This document shows positions 7,298-13,736 of a stretch of DNA of 17,112 nucleotides, piece after piece. A program made the position numbers and the translations under genes. The notes beneath the pieces were generated by a model that made no database searches, had not been told where the DNA came from, and worked only from the letters and a program-made list of their open reading frames with translations. The stretch's first letter is position 1; each line of letters opens with the position of its first letter. Source of the stretch: CAZTKP01 sp964614215 (GTDB lineage Bacteria; UBP6; UBA1177); assembly GCA_964614215.1 (NCBI GenBank), contig CAZTKP010000047.1, positions 1 through 17,112 on the forward strand. Direction: 5' to 3'.

Positions 7298-8747
7298 AGA
7301 AAAACTCCGGGATCCGGACATTTTTTTACCTGTTCTCATTTTTTTCATTTCCTATCTTATAAAAAGCTTCCTGTTCACCAGTTTTGCTTTCACTTACGAT
7401 GAAATAGCCTATTCGGCAACAGCGCAGGATCTGGCTCATAACGGGGGCTGGTTTAATTTCTCAAACTCCACAGATCTTTTCTTTTTCCCTCCTCTTTTCA
7501 ACTGGTTAAGCGGACTCCTTGTTTCTTTTGGAACTGAAAGAGTGATAGCTGTAAGAACTGTAACGATGGTTTTTTCCTCAGCTATTGTCGTGGCAATCTA
7601 TTTTATCTTAAGAAACTACGGACTATCAGCCCGCAGAGCACTTACGGGACCTGTTTTATGGACAATGATACCCGGAGTTCTGTTCTACGGCACTGTCGGT
7701 CAGGTCGAGATCCCGTTCCTGTTCTTTGTGCTGCTTTCCATTCTGCTTATTCAGAAAGAGCAACGTCTTAGAAACATTATTCTTTCGTCCTTTTTTCTTG
7801 CCTGCGGAGTCTGGATAAAGGAAACAGCCATCGGTTTTGCACCTGTTCTGTTTTTGGTCCTTGCAATGGAAAAAGACCGAAAGAGACTTCTCCTGTGGAC
7901 AGGTTCTTTTGTTCTTTTCTGTCTGCCTCTGCTCCTTAGGTCTTTCTTTTCAGAGGGTTACGGACTTTTCTATGAACTTTCGAACGACCTTATTTCCTGG
8001 GGGAACATCAGTTTTTTAAGCCCCTTCAGAAACCTTCTGTCACTGCTGGGATTCTTCTCCTTTTCTTCATGGATAGATATTACAGCCCTTGTTCTCTGCA
8101 TACTTTTTGTTGTCAGTGTTAATGTTTACGCACTGTTAAAAAAGAACTGCCGGCTAATAAGAGTTCTCGTCATCTCAAACGCTATCTTCCTGATATTCTT
8201 CATAATTTTTCCAAAAAAATTCGATTATTACCTACTTGGAATACTTCTGTTCACTCTAATTGTGACTGTCACGGTCTTTTCCAAAAGCAGGATCGTTATG
8301 ACCCTGCTTGCAGTTATTCTGACAGCACTTTCCATTGAAGGACTTCACTATCGCGGATCGAACTGGGACCGATATTTCGAGGCAGTAAGGATAATCACAA
8401 ATGCAGCCAAGGAAGATCCGGGAACTACCATAGGCACAACTTTTCCTGAAACTGTGAGATACATCGCCGAAAAGAATTCACTTGATATTAAAGTGGCAGA
8501 TATTCCCTTCACCGGACCGCAGAAAAAAACATGCATGAACGAACCGGACAGATGTATCACAAAATATGACTACTTTTTCACTGATGACCTGTTCTTTGTC
8601 GTTCTTTTCTGCAGAACATGGCCCATACAGAAGGAAAACTGCGATATCGAGGCAATGAAAAGGACCTTCTCCCAACTTGAGAAAGTGGAGATAACCAACT
8701 ATTTCAGCCTATATCAGGTCATCAACCGTGAAGAACGAAATCCCTAA
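7281..8747 (+). CDS. GT-C family membrane glycosyltransferase (GT39/GT83-like)
   Basis: This polytopic inner-membrane protein of about 488 residues has some 12 hydrophobic helices. It resembles the ArnT/PMT-type GT-C enzymes that move a sugar from a polyprenyl-phosphate donor to an acceptor on the outer face of the membrane. The key sign is TFxYDEIAYSA-type sequence right after the first helix (FAFTYDEIAYSATAQDL). The Asp-Glu pair sits where the catalytic/metal Asp lies in the family, and a following GGWFNF loop is also typical. No Met is available near the N-terminus. TTG 7281 has AGGA 11 nt upstream and gives MKFFSREKL. TTG 7254 is the alternative, without a ribosome site, and would overlap the chaperone gene by 44 nt. 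Either way it overlaps surA's end, so the genes are coupled. The donor and acceptor cannot be named. The polyprenyl link to dxs/ispA is only a pathway association. Confidence 0.8.
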   Translation: MKFFSREKLRDPDIFLPVLIFFISYLIKSFLFTSFAFTYDEIAYSATAQDLAHNGGWFNFSNSTDLFFFPPLFNWLSGLLVSFGTERVIAVRTVTMVFSSAIVVAIYFILRNYGLSARRALTGPVLWTMIPGVLFYGTVGQVEIPFLFFVLLSILLIQKEQRLRNIILSSFFLACGVWIKETAIGFAPVLFLVLAMEKDRKRLLLWTGSFVLFCLPLLLRSFFSEGYGLFYELSNDLISWGNISFLSPFRNLLSLLGFFSFSSWIDITALVLCILFVVSVNVYALLKKNCRLIRVLVISNAIFLIFFIIFPKKFDYYLLGILLFTLIVTVTVFSKSRIVMTLLAVILTALSIEGLHYRGSNWDRYFEAVRIITNAAKEDPGTTIGTTFPETVRYIAEKNSLDIKVADIPFTGPQKKTCMNEPDRCITKYDYFFTDDLFFVVLFCRTWPIQKENCDIEAMKRTFSQLEKVEITNYFSLYQVINREERNP

Positions 8748-9864
8748 TTTTTTCAGCGGCTTCCTTTATCTCATCAATTGGTTTTGCAACATTTATCCGT
8801 ACAAAATTCAAAGCATTGTTACTGAAGTGAAGACCGGGAACGACCGCAACTTTTTTTGACTCATAAAGTTCGACAGCAAAATCAAAACCGTTCTCAAATT
8901 TTTGAGGAAGTTCCGCCCAGATAAAGTATCCGCCCTCAGTTGCCGCAACTTTAAAACCGGCATCTTCAAGAGTTTCTTTCATCAGATCAAATGATGTCTT
9001 TATCTTTGTTTTGAGCGGTTCAAGATAAGTCTCTTTATGATCGTTCTCTGCCAGATAACCTGAAACGGCATGCTGAAGAACTGACGGAGAGCTTAGACCA
9101 GTGTAATCATGAATATCAATAAGATTTTTCATGTGGTTTTGGGAGCAGGCGAGAAAACCGAGTCTCCAGCCGGTTATTGAAAGCATCTTTGAAAAAGCCG
9201 AAACATAGAAAACCAGTCCTTCCTCAATATCTATATTATATTCAGGTTTTTCACTAAAACACAGATCCGAATAAACTGCGTCAAAGATCAGGAAAACATT
9301 GTTTTTCTTACAAATATCAACCATTTTCTCGAACTCTTTTTCACTCCAGAGCTTACCTAATGGATTGCCCGGAGTGCATAGAAAAATGAGGTCGATATTT
9401 TCATCTTTTACAGTTTTTTCGAGCTTTGAAAAGTTAACTGTCAGACATTTCTCAAGTTTAAATGAAGTAAAGTTGTCTCCATAGATCCTCGGAAGATTTG
9501 AATAGCTCTCATAGACAGGATCAAAAGCCATTGAGTTTAGTTTTCCGCCATTTTTCTGACGAAGATAAAGATAGATCAGAGAGACAGACTCTGTCGCACC
9601 ATTTGTAATCAGAAAACTTTCAGGAGCAGCATTGATCGGAGTGATCGAAGCAATGGATTCTTTAAGACTTGCCAATCCTGTTCCCGGAGCGTATTGATGG
9701 ACCGACTCTTTCGCTGTTTTACTAAGAATATCAAGAAGTTCTTTAGGCGGATCAAAACCCGGAAGACCCTGAGCACAGTTAATCCCGCCCTCTTTTTTAA
9801 CCATATTGCTCATGTAACTAATCAGCGATCCTTTCGGGATCTCTCTACCCTTCGGTGTAAGCAT
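8722..9864 (-). CDS. Class I/II pyridoxal-phosphate aminotransferase
   Basis: This 380-residue cytoplasmic fold-type I aminotransferase transfers an amino group to a 2-oxo acid. The ATG at 9864 is chosen because GGAG lies 6 nt upstream. The TTG at 9876 overlaps that site. Landmarks (numbered from ATG 9864) are INCAQGLPGFDPP near 28-40, NGATES (88-93), CTPGNP with Asn167, FDAVYSD with Asp195 and Tyr198, the Schiff-base Lys226 in SAFSK, GWRLG (Arg234), and the substrate carboxylate Arg356 in FVRINVA. The N-terminal start resembles the methionine/kynurenine aminotransferase (YbdL, KAT) branch, but substrate preference cannot be read. It converges on the glycosyltransferase gene with a 26-bp overlap of the two 3' ends. 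Its promoter is candidate 9895-9923. Confidence 0.92.
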   Translation of the reverse strand: MLTPKGREIPKGSLISYMSNMVKKEGGINCAQGLPGFDPPKELLDILSKTAKESVHQYAPGTGLASLKESIASITPINAAPESFLITNGATESVSLIYLYLRQKNGGKLNSMAFDPVYESYSNLPRIYGDNFTSFKLEKCLTVNFSKLEKTVKDENIDLIFLCTPGNPLGKLWSEKEFEKMVDICKKNNVFLIFDAVYSDLCFSEKPEYNIDIEEGLVFYVSAFSKMLSITGWRLGFLACSQNHMKNLIDIHDYTGLSSPSVLQHAVSGYLAENDHKETYLEPLKTKIKTSFDLMKETLEDAGFKVAATEGGYFIWAELPQKFENGFDFAVELYESKKVAVVPGLHFSNNALNFVRINVAKPIDEIKEAAEKIRDFVLHG

Positions 9865-9894
9865 CTTTTTCTCCAAAAACAGTTGTTTCGCTCA

Positions 9895-9923
9895 AAGATA
9901 TTTTATTGAAGAAAGATAATCAA
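9895..9923 (-). promoter_or_regulatory. Candidate promoter for aminotransferase
   Basis: On the minus strand, TTGATT (9923-9918) is followed by 17 nt and TATCTT (9900-9895, 4 of 6). Transcription would begin near 9888, with GGAG at 9874-9871 before ATG 9864. Spacing is right and the hexamers are moderate. Confidence 0.35.
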
Positions 9924-9991
9924 GGATTCCTGAAAAGTTCAACAAATCGCCTCTTAAACCCATTTTCTCAGAGTAGGATATGAAAAATCTA

Positions 9992-10020
9992 TTGATTTCT
10001 CCAATCATATTTTGTAAAAT
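9992..10020 (+). promoter_or_regulatory. Promoter for AAA/DUF4143 ATPase
   Basis: TTGATT (9992-9997), a 17-nt spacer and TAAAAT (10015-10020, 5 of 6) give a good sigma70-type promoter. The start would be near 10027 and GGAGG lies at 10045-10049. It serves the ATPase alone, since its neighbours have their own promoters. Confidence 0.5.
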
Positions 10021-10054
10021 ACACTAAAAGCTCATTTTATAGTTGGAGGTTTTT

Positions 10055-11326
10055 ATGGAAAAAGCTTTACAATTTCAAAACAGACACTGGACAAAAGGAA
10101 AATATGAAAACTATCTATACAGAGAAAACCTGACTCTGACATTAAAGAAGTTTGACCTCAAAGAAGTTCTTATCCTTACCGGTATCCGTCGAAGCGGCAA
10201 ATCAACAATGTTCAGACTGATAATAAACCACCTTATCGACACAGGTGTTAATCCCGGCACAATTCTTACAGTTAATTTTGATGACCCGTTTTTTGTTGAA
10301 ATCTGCGAAGATTCCCGTCTTATAGAAAAAATCATTGAGATTTCCGATAAACTTACAGGACAAAAAACTGAATATCTTTTTTTTGATGAAATTCATCAGG
10401 TTAAAAACTGGGAAAAATATGTAAAAAGTGCCTATGATTCTGAAAGGTTTAAAAAAATATGCCTTACAGGTTCAAATTCAGCCCTTTTAGAAGGTGAATA
10501 TGTAACCCGCCTTTCAGGAAGATATATCGTTCAGCAGGTTTTTCCATATTCGTTTTCTGAAAGACTGAATCATAATAATATCAATAACCTTTTATCTCTT
10601 AATTATAGAAAAAGCGAGGTTCTTTCACTCGTTGATGACATGATGGAATTCGGTGGTTATCCCGAAGTCTCAGCACTTAACGACAACGATATGAGACGGG
10701 AGATAATTCTTTCCTATTACGAAACAATAATTCTAAAAGACTGTGTTGCCAAAGGTGCGGTGCGGGAAATAAAAAAATTCAGACAGCTTGTTCACTACAT
10801 GGTCTCAAACATGACAAGTCTTTACTCGTACAACTCTCTCAGCAGGAAGCTGGATGCATCTGATATGAGCATAAAGGAATTTGTACAACTTCTTGAAAAC
10901 AGCTTTTTTATAAGTGAACTTAAACTTTTTTCCTACTCTGTTGCAACTCAGACTAGAAATAGAAAAAAGATCTATTGTGTTGATAACGCATTTCCGGCAA
11001 ACGTATCTTTCAGATTTTCTTCAAATAAGGGTATCCTTTTCGAAAATCTTGTTTTTACAGAATTCAGCAAGTTGGGAGCTGAAATATTCTATTTCAACGA
11101 TACTTACGAATGTGATTTTATTGTAAAACTTAATAACGATTTTGAAGCCGTGCAGGTTTCCATTGACCTTGAAGATGAAAACGTTCTTGAAAGAGAACTC
11201 CGAGGACTAAAAAAAGCAATGAGTGCTCTCGAAATTCAAAAAGGAACTATCATTACTTACAACACTGAAAAAGAATTAGAAAACATTCGGGCAGTTCCCT
11301 TCTGGAAATATTTCTTCAGACAATGA
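10055..11326 (+). CDS. AAA-family ATPase with C-terminal DUF4143 domain
   Basis: This 423-residue predicted cytoplasmic P-loop ATPase is of the AAA_14 plus DUF4143 type, common in anaerobes and gut bacteria and still without an agreed function. ATG 10055 follows GGAGG by 5 nt. The TTG at 10043 overlaps that site. The Walker A motif is GIRRSGKST (43-51), Walker B is YLFFDE (107-112), and LTGSNS (137-142) is the sensor-type strand. The region from about 200 holds the DUF4143 helices. It is followed by a nuclease-like fold signature, GILFENLVFTEF, then a C-D-F-I-V Asp strand, then EAVQVSIDL. The catalytic Lys of PD-(D/E)XK nucleases is replaced in this family pattern, so nuclease activity is doubtful. 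Family members are often accessory, lineage-specific genes. This one sits alone with its own promoter, and its visibly higher A/T use than the genes around it suggests recent gain. Confidence 0.9.
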   Translation: MEKALQFQNRHWTKGKYENYLYRENLTLTLKKFDLKEVLILTGIRRSGKSTMFRLIINHLIDTGVNPGTILTVNFDDPFFVEICEDSRLIEKIIEISDKLTGQKTEYLFFDEIHQVKNWEKYVKSAYDSERFKKICLTGSNSALLEGEYVTRLSGRYIVQQVFPYSFSERLNHNNINNLLSLNYRKSEVLSLVDDMMEFGGYPEVSALNDNDMRREIILSYYETIILKDCVAKGAVREIKKFRQLVHYMVSNMTSLYSYNSLSRKLDASDMSIKEFVQLLENSFFISELKLFSYSVATQTRNRKKIYCVDNAFPANVSFRFSSNKGILFENLVFTEFSKLGAEIFYFNDTYECDFIVKLNNDFEAVQVSIDLEDENVLERELRGLKKAMSALEIQKGTIITYNTEKELENIRAVPFWKYFFRQ

Positions 11327-11344
11327 ATTTAATAATTTTCTTTC

Positions 11345-11373
11345 TTGACATTTCATCTCTAGCGGTTTAATAT
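11345..11373 (+). promoter_or_regulatory. Promoter for the SdpR-like/SdpI-like pair
   Basis: A perfect TTGACA (11345-11350), 17 nt, and TAATAT (11368-11373, 4 of 6). The start would fall near 11380, inside the palindrome at 11374-11389, which fits repression by promoter occlusion. Confidence 0.55.
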
Positions 11374-11389
11374 TTAGAGAATTATCTAA
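11374..11389. promoter_or_regulatory. Candidate operator palindrome at transcription start
   Basis: TTAGAGAATTATCTAA is a 16-bp palindrome with only one mismatched pair (positions 6 and 11). It sits immediately after the -10 box and over the predicted start site of an ArsR-family gene. ArsR-family repressors bind such AT-rich dyads as dimers, so autoregulation is likely. This is inferred from position and symmetry. Confidence 0.5.
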
Positions 11390-11409
11390 TTGCCTAAATG
11401 GAGGGCATG

Positions 11410-11688
11410 GTGATCAACAATGTTTTTAAGGCTCTTTCAGATCCGACGAGAAGAAGGATTCTGGAGCTTTTAAAAGAAAAGGATCTGACAGCAGGTGAAA
11501 TTGCGGAGGAGTTTGATATCAGCAAGCCTTCGATATCATTTCACCTCAACATTTTAAAGAATTCTGAACTTGTGCTTACGGAAAGACATGGTCAGAACAT
11601 AGTTTATTCAATAAATACAACACTTTTTCAGGATGTTATTTCCTGGCTTTACGACTTCAAGGACGCGGAGGATAACAATGAAAAATAA
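11410..11688 (+). CDS. ArsR-family transcriptional repressor, SdpR-like
   Basis: This 92-residue winged-helix repressor starts at GTG 11410, because GGAGG (11400-11404) is 5 nt upstream. The ATG at 11398 would overlap that site. The start MINNVFKALSDPTRRRILELL is the hallmark of the SdpR-like branch. The helix-turn-helix is about residues 27-55, with SKPSISFHLNILK as recognition helix, and the C-terminus ends with NTTLFQDVISWLYDF. The metal-sensing ELCVCDL motif of classical ArsR is absent, so metal sensing is unlikely. In Bacillus subtilis SdpR represses the sdpRI operon until SdpI sequesters it at the membrane. The gene overlaps the SdpI-like gene by 11 nt, so the same logic may apply here. 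Confidence 0.92.
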   Translation: MINNVFKALSDPTRRRILELLKEKDLTAGEIAEEFDISKPSISFHLNILKNSELVLTERHGQNIVYSINTTLFQDVISWLYDFKDAEDNNEK

Positions 11689-12307
11689 AACTCTCATCAT
11701 CGTTTCTGTTCTTTCTTTCTTAGGAATTTCAGCATTTTACCCTTTTCTGCCCGACACTATTCCAATACACTGGAACGCTGCCGGTGAGATAGACGGATGG
11801 GGAGGAAAGTGGAACATTTTTCTGCTCGGAGCACTGCCTCTCTTAAATCTCCTGCTTTTTATAATTCTGCCGAAGATCGACCCTAAGAAAGAGAACTATG
11901 AAAAACATAAAAAAGCCTACGAATGGATGCAGTGGATAACAGGCATTGTGTTCATTGGACTGGGTTGGCTCATGCTTTCATTTTCCATGGGAATTGAGTT
12001 CGATATGGGCATTGTTCTCCGACTGGTTATCGGAGTAATGTTCATTCTTCTAGGCAATTTCATGGGTCAGCTTCGTCAGAACTACTTTGTCGGAATAAAA
12101 ACCCCCTGGACATTAGCGGACAAGGATGTGTGGAGAAAAACTCACAGACGCGGCGCACTCGTTTTTGCTTTAATGGGCCTTGCCATGATTGCTTCCATCC
12201 TGCTCCCTGCTGAATATCTTGCGGCTGTAGTTCTCACAACTTCTCTGGGAGGTGTCGCCTACCTTTTCATTTATTCCTACCTGGAGTTTCGTAAATTACA
12301 GAACTAA
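11678..12307 (+). CDS. SdpI-family membrane protein (DUF1648 plus SdpI domain)
   Basis: This 209-residue inner-membrane protein has about six hydrophobic helices. ATG 11678 has GGAGG (11667-11671) 6 nt upstream and begins inside the end of the regulator gene. The N-terminal DUF1648-type segment shows PIHWNAAGEIDGWG (29-42). The SdpI signature is NYFVGIKTPWTLADKDVWRKTHRRGA (N135 to A160; key residues N, G, K-T-P-W, W152, H156, R157). In B. subtilis SdpI gives immunity to the toxin SdpC and holds the repressor SdpR. No SdpC-like toxin or export genes are seen here, so the pair may protect against foreign toxins or sense envelope damage. The family also occurs widely without toxin genes, so immunity is not assured. 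Confidence 0.9.
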   Translation: MKNKTLIIVSVLSFLGISAFYPFLPDTIPIHWNAAGEIDGWGGKWNIFLLGALPLLNLLLFIILPKIDPKKENYEKHKKAYEWMQWITGIVFIGLGWLMLSFSMGIEFDMGIVLRLVIGVMFILLGNFMGQLRQNYFVGIKTPWTLADKDVWRKTHRRGALVFALMGLAMIASILLPAEYLAAVVLTTSLGGVAYLFIYSYLEFRKLQN

Positions 12308-12324
12308 CACTATCCTGACAAAAC

Positions 12325-12352
12325 TGGACAATTACACTTATTAGCGTATTCT
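12325..12352 (+). promoter_or_regulatory. Candidate promoter for the glycerophosphotransferase/YidC-LtaS-like pair
   Basis: TGGACA (12325-12330, 5 of 6 to TTGACA), a 16-nt spacer and TATTCT (12347-12352, 4 of 6). The leader would run about 50 nt, with a T-rich stretch and only a weak ribosome site (CGGGAT) before ATG 12408. No terminator hairpin was seen between 12307 and here, so read-through from the SdpI gene is possible. Confidence 0.35.
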
Positions 12353-12407
12353 AACTACCGTTATTTTTTGTTTTTGTTTTAGTATTAATCTTCGGGATGT
12401 TACTGTA

Positions 12408-13715
12408 ATGAAGATATCTAATTTACCTTTATTTTTAATTTTATTATGTTTACCTTTTTCACTTTTTGCCTATCTTGATCCCGGTTCCGGAAGCATGCTT
12501 TTTTCGGCAATTGTCGGAATAGTCGCAACATTGTTTTTTGTCTTTAAAAGCTTTGTTTTTAAGATTATCAACCTTCCCGCCTATCTTTCAGGCAAAAGGT
12601 CCGGAATATCTAAAACTAAAACAGACAAGATCGTTTTCTATTCGGAGGGACCTAAATACGGTAATGTTTTTCTACCTATCGTAAGAGAACTTAATAAAAG
12701 GGGTGTTCCAAGCACTTTTTTACACAGCAAAAAGAACGACCCTGTTCTTGAAAGCGGACTTGAAAACGTAAACCCCATTTACATCGGAGAAGGGAACAAA
12801 GCCTTTTTTATGCTGAACACATTGTCTGCCGATGTCTGTATAATGACAACTCCGGGACTTGATGTTCTTCAGATAAAACGCAGCCCCGGGGTAAAAAAAT
12901 ATATCCACATTCCTCATTCCACCGGCGGATGCAGCGGTTATGCAACCTACGGACTTGACTACTACGATGTGGTTCTCACCGGAGGAGATGCCGACATAAA
13001 AATGATAAGAGAGCTTGAAGATGTCAGAAATCAGCCGAAAAAAGAACTTGAGGCTATAGGATGCACCTACATGGACATACTTCGTGAAGAACTTTCAACA
13101 CTTGAACCGAAGAACTTCAACCTTGATCCCGACAGAAAAACTATACTTCTTTCTCCAACCTGGGGCCTTCACGGACTACTTAGAAAATTCGGTGAAAAGT
13201 TATTGACCGACCTGACAAGTCTAGACAAGTTCAATATTGTTGTCAGACCTCACCCTCAGGCATTTATTTCCGATAAAGACCTGATCGAAGAATTGACAAG
13301 TAAATTTCCAGACAGCGGAACATTGCTTTGGGATAAAGCTCCCCACGGTCTTCAGTCAATGAACAAGTCTGATATAATGATAAGCGATTTTTCCGGCATC
13401 ATCTTCGACTATATTCTTCTTTTTGGAAAACCGGTCCTTGCTTTTAAAGGAAAATATGACAAACGCGGACATGACTCTATGGATCTTGCACAGGATCCCT
13501 GGAATCTCCAGGCTGTTGAAAAAACAGGAGTTTCAATTGAAGAGTCAGACATAGAGAACCTCATCCCGCTTATCCATCAGAAGCTGAACGATAAAGCGGC
13601 TTTTAAAGACCACCTCGAATATCTGCACGAAGGTATGGATAAATATCCTAACGAAACCGGGAAAAGAGGAGCTGATGCAATATTAAAGGTCGTTAAGGAA
13701 TTAAAAGTTAAGTAA
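12408..13715 (+). CDS. CDP-glycerol glycerophosphotransferase-like enzyme with N-terminal membrane segment
   Basis: This 435-residue inner-membrane-anchored enzyme is of the TagB/TagF-like (glycerophosphotransferase) superfamily. It begins with a hydrophobic helix (about 4-21), then the conserved YLDPGSGSM motif (22-30) and a second membrane helix (about 31-53). The cytoplasmic domain (about 74-435) has IYIGEGNKAF (124-133), TTPGLDV (147-153), KYIHIPHSTGG (164-174), LSPTWG (248-253), RPHP (280-283) and SDIMISDFSGIIFDY (321-335). RPHP and the ISDFS segment are the nucleotide/phosphate signature region of teichoic-acid glycerophosphotransferases. The expected reaction is transfer of glycerol phosphate, or another polyol phosphate, from a CDP-activated donor to a polyprenyl-linked or glycan acceptor. 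Donor identity is inferred from the family. The next gene starts 21 nt after its stop and almost certainly shares its transcript. Confidence 0.85.
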   Translation: MKISNLPLFLILLCLPFSLFAYLDPGSGSMLFSAIVGIVATLFFVFKSFVFKIINLPAYLSGKRSGISKTKTDKIVFYSEGPKYGNVFLPIVRELNKRGVPSTFLHSKKNDPVLESGLENVNPIYIGEGNKAFFMLNTLSADVCIMTTPGLDVLQIKRSPGVKKYIHIPHSTGGCSGYATYGLDYYDVVLTGGDADIKMIRELEDVRNQPKKELEAIGCTYMDILREELSTLEPKNFNLDPDRKTILLSPTWGLHGLLRKFGEKLLTDLTSLDKFNIVVRPHPQAFISDKDLIEELTSKFPDSGTLLWDKAPHGLQSMNKSDIMISDFSGIIFDYILLFGKPVLAFKGKYDKRGHDSMDLAQDPWNLQAVEKTGVSIEESDIENLIPLIHQKLNDKAAFKDHLEYLHEGMDKYPNETGKRGADAILKVVKELKVK

Positions 13716-13736
13716 ACAGCAAAATGGACAAATGAT

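Noticed and set aside
11398..11688. ATG 11398 as start of the ArsR-like regulator.
   Set aside because: Its bases overlap the GGAGG ribosome site. GTG 11410 has proper spacing and gives the conserved family N-terminus.
10055..12307. A multi-gene phage-defence island formed by the ATPase, ArsR and SdpI genes.
   Set aside because: Each unit has its own promoter, no nuclease, reverse transcriptase, methylase or other defence core is present, and SdpR/SdpI is a known stand-alone immunity pair.
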